A stretch of DNA of 13,692 bases. Source: Larix sibirica (lineage: Eukaryota > Streptophyta > Pinopsida > Pinales > Pinaceae). Below are positions 1 to 9,425 of this stretch, piece by piece. A program made the translations under genes and the position numbers. The notes beneath the pieces were generated by a model that saw only the letters and a program-made list of their open reading frames with translations, did not search any database and was not told where the DNA came from. The stretch lies in contig NWUY0303931511.1 of assembly GCA_004151065.3 (NCBI GenBank), positions 1 to 13,692 on the forward strand. Direction: 5' to 3'. Position 1 is the first letter of the stretch. The number at the start of each line of letters is the position of its first letter.

Positions 1-1
1 G

Positions 2-608
2 ATGCAAGAACTCATGATATATCATCAGAAGAGTACACCATATCATCCTCAAGCAAATGGAACACTGGAAGCATTTGAAATAGTGTTGGAGCATGCATCA
101 ACAAAGGTTTTCAATTTAGATTAGGATGAATGGGCCCAAATGATACCAACAATATTGTGGGCTTATCGTACCACTTTAAAAAAATTGAGTAAATTTACAC
201 CTTTTTGATTGGTTTATGGTAAGGAAGCAATGATGCCTGTAGAGTTTGTTGTACCTATATTGTACATTGCATTGGATACAGTTATGACTGATGATGAGTC
301 ATTACAGAGTAGGTTGAATGAATTGATGGGATTAGAGGAAGATCGAATACTTGCAGGGTTCAATCAACAAGTGGAGAAGCGTAGGTAAGAAGGCTTGGCA
401 CGACCGAAATATAAGAAAGAGGGAATTGGAACATAGCTTGGTATTTTTATATGATAAACATATTGGTAAGCTATGAATGAGATGGATGGGACCATTTCAA
501 ATTACATACATCACTGAAGCAGACACAATTAAGTTACAAAATTTATGGGGTGATACATTAAAAGGTAAGGTAAATGGAAGCATACTTAAAGCATATTATG
601 GCCTGTAG
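2..608 (+). pseudogene. Ty3/gypsy integrase, C-terminal part (decayed)
   Basis: The frame starting at 2 reads the end of the integrase catalytic core: STPYHPQANGT followed by LEAFE, with the third residue of the DDE triad as the Glu codon at 68-70, then LWAYRTT and LVYGKEA, all typical of Ty3/gypsy integrase. After a one-base shift near 389 the frame continues with the AWHDRNI segment and the C-terminal MRWMGPF and NGSILK motifs, and ends at the TAG at 606-608. These C-terminal motifs normally close pol. Integrase inserts the cDNA copy into chromosomal DNA. The first two catalytic Asp residues lie outside the window. Breaks seen: TAG 122-124, TGA 206-208, TAA 386-388, the shift near 389, and TGA 474-476. 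No start codon is meaningful because this is a polyprotein tail. Confidence 0.88.
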
Positions 609-1123
609 GGGTCGAAAGAATGATAGCTAAGCTTGATTGGTAATGGTGTACATATTATATTGAGTAGATAGTAGTAGTTGGTAGTGGAAAGTACATGGGT
701 TATTTCTATTTATGGGTGATAGTGAACCGATTAGTTAAAGAATATTGTGGAAGTAGTTAAATTTGAATTTTAAATAAAGTATAGTTTGTAGAGGTTTGTA
801 GCATTTATGGAAAGAGTTGTAATCATGGAAAAAGATTGGAATGAAAATAGTTCATGTAATGATTATTAGATTGGAATGACAGATTGCGTACTGGAAAGGA
901 TATTGGGAAGATAACATGAGCCATGTCTAGAGTCATGACACAAAAAATGCACATTAAGAAGATCGAAAGGCAATAATTGATTGGAGATGTTTAAAGCAAG
1001 CAAAGTGTAGAGGTGATTGATTCAGTTCTGTTACAGAGTCATGCAATAGGGAGTAAGACGACATAACAAATATTAGAGTTGCAGTTATAGAGAGTTGAAG
1101 TGTTGTAGAGTGTTGAGCTATAA
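609..1123 (+). other. Spacer between pol and the post-pol ORF
   Basis: About 515 bases of AT-rich DNA between the pol stop and the ATG at 1124. I see no reading frame with recognisable protein character, no tRNA, no LTR-like terminal repeat and no obvious tandem repeat. In plant gypsy elements with a downstream ORF this position is usually an untranslated intergenic stretch. Confidence 0.5.
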
Positions 1124-2081
1124 TGGCGACGTCTATAGTGCCTAAAGCTCAGTCCAAGATGAAAGAGATTAAAGAATCCAAGATGTGTATGGTAGAAATT
1201 GACACCATGGTGGATATTAAGGAGCCAATGTTAGGAAACGTACAGTCTATGAAGTTTCTTGATTTTAATTTGTAGGATGTTGATAGTTTTCCAAGTTTGT
1301 AGTTTTCAAGTTATGTTGAGAAGATTGAGGGGCTTGATGGCACCGAATGAGTATTACCAAGAAGAGGGCACATAATATTTTTCAATAAGTTATCATGTGT
1401 TTATTAGATGTTTCACATTTTGGGCATGGACAGAGTATTAAGTGTTGTATTTGTTTTTTCTTGATTAGAAGGCAAGGAGGTTGTTTATGGTTGGACAAAC
1501 CTTATCTCGTGGATGTGATACACCCGGTTTACTGCGTAAAGGTGAATATTCTATAGAGGCCATAACATCCCATGACTTAAACATTGAGGAAGTTTATAAA
1601 AAATATGGAACACATTGGGGGATGAAAGGAGTAGTGGTTTCGACGATTTCTAATGCATAAGTTCGATTTTCTACCCAAATTTTGGCAGGGAAAGTGGTTC
1701 GTAAGTGTCATAAAGATGAATGACCTGTGGGGTTATTGTTTGTAGCTGAAATATGTACCCAAGGTATTAAGTGAGATGAGGAAAATAATTAATGGAGGAA
1801 TTTATTTAAGATTTCCTCGACACTCAAATTTTAGGAAAGGATTTCCATTTGATTTGGGTGTTTTTGTTCATAGCAATGATAGAATGGAAGGTGTATCATG
1901 AGAGAGAATATGACACTGGGGCGACAAAGACATTTCCAACACCAAAATTCAATATTTCGAAACACGTGACATGAACAAGGAAGTGAAGCAAAATACCAAC
2001 TTGGCGTTTTAGTGTTTGAACACATAAATGATCCAGGAAACAACCGAATCATACTAAGTTCCACCATATATGGTAGATAAG
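1124..2081 (+). pseudogene. Post-pol ORF of the gypsy element, 5' half (decayed, unknown function)
   Basis: From the ATG at 1124 (MATSIVPKAQSK) one frame reads coherently through KEPMLGNVQSMKFLDFNL, FPSL, FSSYVEKIEG and FHILGMDR to GWTNLISW near 1510, crossing several stops. It then shifts frame and continues through CDTPGLLRKGEYSIEAITSH, KKYGTHWG and VRFSTQILAGKVVRKC. A further shift leads to FPFDLGVFVHSNDRMEG and on to the LINE junction at 2081. Coherent composition across so many stops is the sign of a once-real protein of several hundred residues. I do not recognise a domain. Its position, after integrase and before the LTR on the same strand, matches the extra ORF of Tat/Athila-type elements; no signal peptide or clear membrane segment supports calling it env. 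The short minus-strand frame at 1831-2067 is a shadow. Confidence 0.6.
2072..2081 (+). repeat. Target-site duplication, left copy
   Basis: GGTAGATAAG is repeated exactly at 9564-9573. This copy directly abuts the T10 run that is the poly(A) tail of the minus-strand LINE, as target-primed reverse transcription predicts. An imperfect CATAT just outside both copies may extend the original duplication. Confidence 0.88.
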
Positions 2082-2091
2082 TTTTTTTTTT
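2082..2091 (-). repeat. LINE poly(A) tail
   Basis: A run of ten T on the plus strand, read as A10 at the 3' end of the minus-strand LINE, just after TTCTTAAT in the sense direction. It lies immediately against the left target-site duplication, which marks the 3' boundary of the insertion. Confidence 0.88.
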
Positions 2092-2398
2092 ATTAAGAAA
2101 AGAGCCTTGCTATTAAACTTTGGAAAATTTAGTTACAAGAAGTATATCATCATCCAATGCCTTGTCAGCATGCAAGGAGATACAAATATACAGATTTTTC
2201 ATGAGATATTTGACTAGGAACCAAAATGCTAGAGTTTTTAACCCTCATGACTTGCCTACATATATACTTGACAAAATTTGAAGTATTGAAGGAGTAGTTA
2301 TTGTCCGAGGATTCAAACAAACTAGAGGGATTTCTGTAATTATCGATCATAAGAACAAGAAGTAGAGCATGAACACAGAAAGACTAGGGACGACCTGC
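2092..2398 (-). other. LINE 3' untranslated region
   Basis: About 307 bases between the end of the third reading frame and the poly(A) run. The 61-codon frame at 2350-2165 shows no family similarity I can see and I treat it as chance. The sense strand is AT-rich and ends in CTTTTCTTAATA before the A-run. Confidence 0.6.
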
Positions 2399-3504
2399 CT
2401 ATTCCTTGTCTATAGGAGCATCATCCCCGATGATGATAGGCGAGTCTTTGGTAGTTCCAGGAGTAAGATCAGATTTGGTGACGCCTTCATCCAAGTGCTC
2501 TGCCATTATTATGATTTTGGTAACCATCAGACGGTGGTCTTCTTGTGATCTTCCTCCAGAATGCAACAATCGTCGGTAGCTTTGGCTATTTCCTCACTGT
2601 TTTGTAGCATGGTTGTCGTAAGACTGCGCATAATCTAGTGCAGAGCCGCTGAGCACTCATAATGGTCCGCATGCTACTTGATGTTCCCTGGATTTTGGAT
2701 CCAAGGGGCCAAAGGGTTGAAGGGGGTACCCTGAAACATATCCTCAGCTTTTGAGAGTTCATCCTGCTAGTTCTCCATTTGATTGTTGCACAATTTCCTT
2801 TTTCCTTTACCGAAGGCTTGCTGCTCCACACATTGAGACGAATTCCATTGTACAAATTGAATACCAAGGCGGCCAAAAAGTTTTTTTAATTTATCATTAA
2901 TGATATTCACCTCTTTCCAGATCCCCTTGAGGATATTCTTTTCCATAGTATGGGATAGGTGCTCCTGGGTGTCTTCCATGAGAATTTTCCATAGAGTAAT
3001 CTTGCTTGTCCAGAAAGCTACAAGGGTGCGGTTGAAAATAGCGTTTATTCCTCTTGTGGAGCCCGGGTCAGGTTTCCAGAATCCGAGCTCGGTCAGGGAC
3101 TGCATTTTATTGCGAGCGTAGTAATTGGCCCAGACTTCTTCCTCTCTATTCTCAATTTTCTTTTTAATATCCCATGGAACCATGGAAGAGTAGGATTTTG
3201 CAGCCTCATTGGCCTTTAATTGATTCATCGTGATGGAGTGATTCTCTGGACCTGCTATAAGACACTTCCTAGGCCTCACCATCTTGGATTTACCGTAATT
3301 GCAGTAGCTATTGAGAGGGTAGACAAAATAACCACCTGCCCATAACAAAAGGAGTAGATGGATAGCTCAACCAGTTTGTTTTTCAAGGAAGCCTCCCATT
3401 ATAGCTCTATAATGGTAAATCGACATACCTCAGTTCATTATGATGGCACGGTACGTCCTCCCGATCTGGCATCTCCTGCTAAATCCGATACCATCAGTCC
3501 CCAT
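2399..3504 (-). pseudogene. Third reading frame of the LINE (ORF3-like), unknown protein
   Basis: Downstream of the RNase H frame, a second coherent frame opens at the ATG at 3504, seven bases after the ORF2 stop at 3512-3514. It runs to about 2530, then shifts one frame and closes at the TAG at 2399-2401 with an acidic tail (IIIGDDAPIDKE). An alternative start is the ATG at 3282 (MVRPRK, basic). Intact it would be about 294 codons from 3282 or 368 from 3504. Stops: TGA 3430-3432, TGA 3367-3369, TAG 2767-2769, TAG 2674-2676, TAG 2635-2637 and TGA 2527-2529. The longest open stretch is 3348-2767. The protein is lysine/glutamate rich with tryptophans, probably helical; the longer version has a hydrophobic stretch (HLLLLLWAGGYFVY) before MVRPRK. 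I recognise no domain. It could instead be a divergent ORF2 tail or captured sequence. Confidence 0.6.
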
Positions 3505-3779
3505 GAACAAATTAAGGAATGTGGTACCCTACATTGATTTCTCTATCGGGTTCCATATACTCTTCATGGTCTTGGGTGGTTAAGTAGGGATGCATGTACC
3601 TTCTAGATTTTCTAACGGTGTTCGAGGTGACATTCTCCGTACCCGTACTTCCTTTATTTGTCTTATGGTTCGTGTCCAGTTGCACCAGCTGCATACTATT
3701 CCAGCATGTGGTAAAAGTCATCATGTCCTCCTTATCTAGGCGGTAACAGGTGGCAAAGCAAGGATTCTCCCCGTTTTTG

Positions 3780-4431
3780 GTGCAGTGCTCATTAATGATT
3801 CTGGCACCGAGCTGGGTCCTGATATTGGCTAGGTGATCAACCACCCTGTTCGCATCCCGTCTGGCGTGGAGAGGGATAAGAGTAGAAAAGTTTCCAACGA
3901 GCTTGGACATGGTTTTGAGATCATCCTCTAGGTGCCAACTGTTTCCAAGGTTGTTGATAGTTGATCCATTGATGATTTTCCTTAGTATGTTGATCAGTAT
4001 CTACGACTCCCCTTCCACCATTATCCAGTTGAGATTATGATTTTTGGCGATTTTCAAGCCATGGAAAAGGAATCCAATTCTGTCGCATTATTGTTGTTGA
4101 TACCAATGTAACTTGCAAAAATTATGAGGACGTCTTCTTTGTTGTCCCAAAAAATTCCTCCATAGCCAGAGTGCCCTGGATTTCCTTTGGAGGCTCCATC
4201 GAAATTGAGCTTAAAAAAGTTGTTTATGGGAGGGTGCCAGATATTAGGGCTTTTGATGACAGGCCTGAGAGTGTTAGGGATATCAATATGGTTATGAATA
4301 TTGATCCCCCAAGCATTCATAATTGTGGCTTCTTGTCCCTCGGGCTGGATATCCTGGTCCGACCACGACTGAATAAGGATGGTTTCGATAATGATTGTCT
4401 TTATTCTACCCCGAATTTTCTCGGTAGTCAT
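3780..4431 (-). pseudogene. RNase H domain at the C-terminus of LINE ORF2
   Basis: RNase H removes the RNA strand of RNA/DNA hybrids. The domain reads LNFDGASKGNPG with catalytic Asp codon 4198-4200, then NNNATELD with catalytic Glu codon 4078-4080. A frameshift near 4060 and VEGES follow, where family members have VEGDS, so the third acidic residue is Glu (4007-4009) instead of Asp, directly followed by a TAG (4001-4003). The last motif, HARRDANRVVDHLAN, keeps its Asp (3836-3838). GASKGNPG and the H-x-RR-x-AN-x-x-D signature match the RNase H found in a subset of plant L1 elements. The tail from about 3780 to 3512 has no motif I recognise. Confidence 0.9.
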
Positions 4432-4569
4432 GGATAGTGCTTTGAAGACACACCTGTTCCGTTATTTCCATGTTTCCAACATCATAAAGGAGGGGAAGAG
4501 GTTCCATATTCTCTCTAGCAAGGGGTTATTGAAATGAAAATGCTTCCATTTTAGGAGCGAGTTGTTGAT

Positions 4570-5434
4570 ATTAGTTTGGTCTCTTTGTATAGTTCGAAAA
4601 ATTGCAACACCCCTATCCCACAACTCGTTAGCAAAGGAATAGGAGTTGAAGAGGTGTTCAATGGTTTATTCCTCTTGTTTACAGAGATGACAGGAGGCAG
4701 GACCAATAAAGCCCTTTTTTACCAGATTATCCCAGGTTAGGGTTTTATTTTTGACCATAAGCAAGAGGAAAGTAGCCAGTTTGGTCCAGGTATTCTCTTT
4801 CCAGATAGGATCGTGAAGGAGATCATGCTCCACCTGTATATGGTAATCCTCCTTTATAGTAAAGCAACCTTTCAAGGTATGTCCCCATCTGAGTTTGTCA
4901 TTTTTGTCCTTGATTTTAATTCTTTTGCTGCTTATTTATTCATATGTAATGTTGCCAATGTCGTCTTGAGGTTTAATGGACCATTATTCTGGGAGCTTCC
5001 AGGTTTGCCATTCATGGTGCCCCTCCCTATCTCTCTAGTATTGGTAGACTTTTGTTATCCTACATTTTTTCATAGCATATTTAAGATAAAGATCTCTTAG
5101 AAGATTTTGGATTTTGGGAGCTTGTTTCCAGGAGTCGTCCCATAAGAGAGCGCTTTTGCCATTTTTAACTTCCCAAAAATTATGGTTTTGAATCCACTTA
5201 CGGTTAGTCCAGGATAGCTTACAAACAATTGATCTGTTCATCTCTTCCTTGAAATGAATTAAGTCCTGCTGATTCCAATTGGGATTGTATTTGGCTTCCA
5301 AAGAAGTGCCCACAGTTCCTTATTATGAGTAATCCACTTACACCATATTTTTTTATCCCAAGACCTAATTTAATAACTTGGGATCTCTGAGACCAAGCCT
5401 CCCTTTTAGCTTGGGTTGGCAGTCTTCCTCCCAT
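4570..5434 (-). pseudogene. ORF2 connector and zf-RVT region
   Basis: Between RT and RNase H the frame reads WKIL-type plant LINE connector sequence: YNPNWNQQDLIHFK, then NFWEVKNGKSALLWDDSW (5313-5035), and then the zf-RVT module TLTWDNLVKKGFIGPASCHL (4875-4666). The zinc-site pattern starts as CHLC and, beyond a stop at 4666-4668, continues TIEHLFNSY, where relatives have Cys in place of the final Tyr (codon about 4639-4641). The module is typical of the C-terminal part of plant L1 ORF2; its exact role is not established. At least one frameshift separates 5035 from 4875, and stops crowd 5470-5320. Confidence 0.78.
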
Positions 5435-5491
5435 TTTACAAGAGCCCTTGTGATGCTCATTACTTCCCCAAAGAAAATTTCTTTGAAGGTT

Positions 5492-7120
5492 TCATATTCT
5501 TTTGATTATACATTTGGGGGCAGCCAAGACTGAGAACATATAAAGGGGCATGGATTGGAGCACATAATTGACAAGGGTAAGATGATTGGAAAGGTTGAGG
5601 GAGCAGAAGGTCCAACTAGCAAGGCAATTATTGAGAAGAGTAAGTAGATCTTCCCAGTTGGCCTGAAGGAGAGGTTTGTCCATGAGCGGGTCTCCCAGTT
5701 ATTTAGAGGGGAGATTATGTATCGACAGATCGAGACATAACAAGATTCTTCTTTGTATGAGATGGTTGGTATTAAAAAAGAAAAACTGGGATTTATCCAA
5801 GTTTATGCAGGCTCTTGAGGCCCTCTCAAAGGATTTTAAAATGGTTTCAAAGCATTTGGTATCTTTGTAGGAGGGGTATCCCATTAGCAGGGTGTCATTA
5901 ACAAACTGTTAGTGGGAACAATTCGGGGCATCTCTGTGTAGATTGATACCCTTCAAATTTTTTTTTTTCCTTTATGGATCTCCCCAGCCCCTTTGCCATT
6001 AGGATATAGAGAAAGGGGGAAAGGGGATCTCCTTGTATGATGCCTATGGAGGGGGCGAAAGGTTCGGCCGGTGCCCCATTGGTTAGGATAGAAAAAAAGT
6101 AGCGGATAAAAGAGCAAGGATCCAGTCAATTAAATCCTGTCGAAAGCCATAGGCCTGCAAGACACTAGAGATATAATTCCAGTTAAGCCGATCAAACGAT
6201 TTGGACATATCTAACTTGATGAGAATGCCAGGTTTATTGGTGACTTTGAGAGAGTGTATAAATTCATGATCTAGAATGATGCCATCAAGAATTTTTCTGC
6301 CTTCAACAGAACCATATTGCTCCCAGCAAATGAGTATGGGGAGGAGTTGTTCGAGGAGGTTAGAAATGAATTTGGTAATGATTTTGTAGATTACATTGCA
6401 TAAGGTGATAGGTATAAATTTTACAGGGGTGGTTGGACTGGTCCCTTCAGGGATGAGAGTGAGGAAGGTAGTGTTAAAAGCAAATAGGATTCCTTTTGTG
6501 CGACGAGAATCTTCCACAATATCAAGGACCTCATCCTTTTAATATCTCAACATTCATGAAAAAAATCAGTGGTGAATCCATTAGGTCCAGGGTATTTTAC
6601 CATTTTCATGTTGGATATAGATGTTTCCACCTCTTGCATGCTTATCTACCTCATCAGACCCTCATTCTATTCTCTGTTAAGGAGACAAGGAATGTTTTTA
6701 GTAATATCTCCGATGGATTGCCTTCTGTCAATTTGGGGTTCAGAAGGAAGATTCTTGAAGAAGGAACTCAGTTCATATGTAATTTCCTCATCCTCATAAA
6801 TAGGGCTTCCATTGGTGGCTTTTAGCATAGTAATTTTGTTGTGTTGCCTGCGCTGAAGCATGGAGTTATGGAAGAATTCAGTATTCCTTTCTCCCTCTTT
6901 CAACCAATTTATTCTTGATTTTTGCTTCCATAGAATATCTTCTTGTTTGAGTATTTCATTCAGTTGACAGTTAAGGAGAGAATCTTCCCGATCCTTGGTA
7001 TCCGAATACCCAGATAGTATGATCTCTTGCTGGAGCTGAGACATTTTTTCCCCTATTTTCCTTTTTTCTTCAATGATGTTGCCAAAGGTGGTTTTGTTCC
7101 AGTCTTTGATTTTTTGTTTT
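5492..7120 (-). pseudogene. Reverse transcriptase domain of LINE ORF2
   Basis: This is the RNA-templated DNA polymerase. The linker carries SRINWLKEGERNTEFFH and ends in stops near 6667. PGPNGFTTDFFHE follows, then LIPEG and the palm motif A LDMSKSFDRLNW, whose catalytic Asp codon is at 6209-6211. Motif B is QGDPLSPFLYILMAKG near 6020. Motif C reads QFVNDTLLMG instead of the expected F-V/A-D-D: the codon at 5897-5899 is AAT, so the first catalytic Asp is lost. Frameshifts lie near 6540, near 6092 in a T-run and at an 11-base homopolymer (5958-5968). The thumb region follows with stops at 5699-5701 and 5492-5494, including LASWTFCSLNLS and LAAPKCIIKRI. Confidence 0.9.
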
Positions 7121-7289
7121 TAAATTTTTAAGTTTCTGCTGGAATTTGTACATGAGGGAGCCATTCTTGATAGAATCTTCATTCCACCAGCTTTTAATAT
7201 TATCTTTGAATTCAGGATGTGTAAGCCATAATTTCTCAAAGCAGAAAGGCCTGTTGTGACAAGCACTGTATCTCAAACTTTGGAGACAG

Positions 7290-7980
7290 ATAGGCCAGTG
7301 GTCCGAGCCATTTGTAGGAAGGATGGTAGTAGTACAATTATCGCCTTCAGCGCACAGATCACTGGATAAGAGAAAATGATCCAGTCGTGAGGCAATTTGG
7401 TGGTGGTTGCCTCTCCTATTGTTCTAGGTATGGATGCCATTAGTTGTTCCCATATTTACCATCATTTTGTTTTCAATAAAGGTGTTAAAGGCTCCACTAT
7501 CCTTATCCAGTCTTCGGACACCTCCTTTCTTTTCATGAAGATTTATAATCATATTGAAATCCCCTCCCAGGATCTAGTTATCGTTCTGATGGGAGTTCCA
7601 AATCCATTGGAGATGGTTTAGAATTTCAATCTTATGGTTCAATATTTGTGGACCATAGATGTTGGTAAGTACCCATCGTTTGTTGGTGCCGATGAGGTGA
7701 TAGGTAGAAGACATGGTTCTCGGGTAGATTCAAAGTTATTTGAGCAGATTTCATTAGGATTACACAAGATTGAGAGACCCCCTGAGGCTCCCATGGCATT
7801 GACAACCATAACAACAGATATTTTCCAAAATTTTTGAGCTATTTTTCCCATAGTGTGGGTAGAACACTTGGTTTCCTGTATCAGAATGATTCTGGTATTT
7901 TCCATTACGATATTATTTTTAATTAGTCGTTTCTTTGAGGAGCCATTCATCCCTCTGGTATTCCAAGAGATTATATTCAT
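7290..7980 (-). pseudogene. APE-type endonuclease domain of LINE ORF2
   Basis: This domain nicks the target DNA and starts target-primed reverse transcription. Visible motifs in order are SWNTRG (residues 5-10), QETK with the metal-binding Glu at residue 36, TNIYGP near 7665, GGDFNM just after the stop at 7574-7576, SRLDHFLLSS, and GSDHWPI at 7290-7310 with the catalytic Asp-His pair. All key motifs survive, but a frameshift near 7715 separates the first half from the second, and TAG codons at 7574-7576 and 7424-7426 interrupt the rest. The second stop falls where relatives normally have Trp before NNRRG. Confidence 0.88.
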
Positions 7981-8114
7981 TTATGGGATGAGGATAGAGC
8001 AAAAAAAAACTCCATTAACTGATTATATTGACCATATTCAAGCACCAGGTATCCTAAGTCGTCCAATATTTGCCTATTGGATCTTCTTCCTTTATTTTTA
8101 TCCTCTTGATGTTG
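7981..8114 (-). other. Spacer between LINE ORF1 and ORF2
   Basis: 134 bases separate the ORF1 stop at 8115-8117 from the ORF2 ATG at 7980. No coding frame is evident. The sense strand has a T-run (plus-strand A9 near 8000) close to the ORF2 start. Reinitiation or an internal entry mechanism would be needed for ORF2 translation; the sequence does not show which. Confidence 0.55.
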
Positions 8115-9425
8115 TCATTTAAGTTCCTTTTTTCCAGTGGTTTTTATTCCAAGTACAAAATCCTTTGATGTTATTTTGGGACTCTTATTGTAGTCTGTTC
8201 TGGATTTGATAACAACTTTTTTAAAGAGCTCGAGTTGAGGTTCCAAGATAGGAGTTTTATGCTTACATGCTTCCTCTATTTCCTTCAAATTCAGATCTTC
8301 GAGTTCATAGTCATCCATTTGCTCTTGGAGGTCTTGCATATCTGCATCTATGTTAAGGGTATATGTTGTTCCTATCTGAACATGATTGGTATCCAAGTCA
8401 GGGTTTGAAGTGAGCGTTTCCTCTGGAGCAGTAGCTATTGTTTCAAATTGATTCTTAGTACTTGTTGCAGTATTTGTAGGAGATGGTATTGGTCTCTTGT
8501 AGCTTCTTCTTCTGTTCAGAACTTTAGTGAAGCCCTCCTGGTCCTTGATTTTAGAGTAATCTTGTTTCTAAGCCGCTGTATTCAAAGGGAAATCCCTAAA
8601 CAGATGGTCATGTTCGTGGCATTTCCTGCAACGGAAGGGTATGTGTTCATAGTCGATGATTTGAGTCCATTCTATGTCTTGATAGTCTAGACAAATTGCC
8701 TCAGGGAGAGGTTGATATATGTTCATATAAACACAGATTCTGGAAAAGGAAGTATATCTCCCATTTAAGGTGGTTTCAAATATTTTAACAAATCTTCCTA
8801 GGGTATTGCCTATACCTTCTAGGGTGGTAAGATACCAATATTCATGTGGGAGAGAAAAGAGACAGATCCAAACAGGAGCTTCTTTGAAATCTTCTTTCTC
8901 TGGGAAATTTTTTTCTTTCCAGGGTGTCATGTACAGGACGACTGTGTTGAAAAAATAGGGTCCGCCTTCAAAAGCTGATATGCAGTCTTCAGGATGATTG
9001 AAGATAACAATAAAAAACCCTTTGGAGCCAAGCTTGATATCATAGTGGCCCTTAGGGTTCCTCTTATGCTTGATCCATCCCATGAGATCTCGTTCATATG
9101 GCCATAGCCCCATAAACTTGCAGATAATCGCATGATCATGCATAAAATGGATATTTTTAGAGACCTCGGGAGAAGTTATTGCATACCTTGGTATTATGGA
9201 TGCTTTTGGAATACATGTGCGTGATCCTTTTTGGTCTTGGAATTCAACAAATTCTTGACATCCTACCTTGCCCAACAATTCTGGCCGATCCGTGCTATTG
9301 GAGACATCTGGCCCTGCAGGGCCCTTTCCCTTCTCAGATTCACACGGGGGCATGGATTGTTCCCCAGGGTTCTGTTTCTTCGCATTAGGTTCAGGATTTT
9401 TCCGCTGCCCTCTTGATGGGGCCAT
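8115..9425 (-). pseudogene. LINE ORF1: DUF4283 nucleic-acid-binding protein with zinc knuckle
   Basis: ORF1 proteins of plant L1 elements bind element RNA to form the ribonucleoprotein. From the ATG at 9425 the first 285 codons are open. They begin with a basic, proline-rich N-terminus (MAPSRGQRKNPEP), then a DUF4283-type domain at about residues 90-235 (GFFIVIFNHPEDCISAFEGG, YMTPWKE, PVWICLFSLPHEYW, LEGIGNTLGRFVKI), then IDYEHIPFRCRKCHEHDHLF. The CCHC knuckle has C266, C269 and H274, but position 279 is Phe instead of Cys. One TAG (8568-8570) interrupts; the same frame then continues without another stop to the TAA at 8115-8117, with a Lys/Arg- and Glu/Asp-rich C-terminus. The total is about 436 codons, a normal length for the family. 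It is far better preserved than ORF2. Confidence 0.92.

Larger units (their letters stand above)
3512..7980 (-). pseudogene. LINE ORF2: endonuclease, reverse transcriptase, zf-RVT, RNase H (decayed)
   Basis: ORF2 encodes the enzymes that nick target DNA and copy the element RNA onto it. The start is the ATG at 7980, followed by IISWNTRG, the usual N-terminus of plant L1 endonuclease. The domains follow in standard order: endonuclease (7980-7290), linker and RT (about 7120-5492), thumb/zf-RVT region (about 5434-4570), RNase H (about 4431-3780) and a C-terminal tail to the TAA at 3512-3514. An intact protein would be about 1490 codons. I traced frameshifts near 7715, 7118, 6540, 6092, 5963 and 4060, and stops at 7574-7576, 7424-7426, 6667-6669, 5699-5701, 5492-5494 and 4001-4003. 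The short frames on both strands across this region are pieces or shadows of this gene. Confidence 0.92.

Noticed and set aside
1124-2081. Calling the post-pol ORF an envelope gene
   Set aside because: No signal peptide, clear membrane anchor or envelope-like motif is visible. Position alone does not justify it.
2900-3121. Plus-strand ORF of 73 codons opposite the LINE third frame
   Set aside because: It lies antisense to a better-supported coherent frame and has no recognisable motif; treated as a shadow.
5958-5968. T11 run considered as a second poly(A) end of a LINE
   Set aside because: RT coding sequence continues on both sides (motif B before it, motif C after it). It is a homopolymer expansion that shifts the frame.
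7397-7837. Plus-strand ORFs over the endonuclease region
   Set aside because: The minus strand here carries the conserved endonuclease motifs GGDFNM, TNIYGP and QETK, so the plus-strand frames are shadows.
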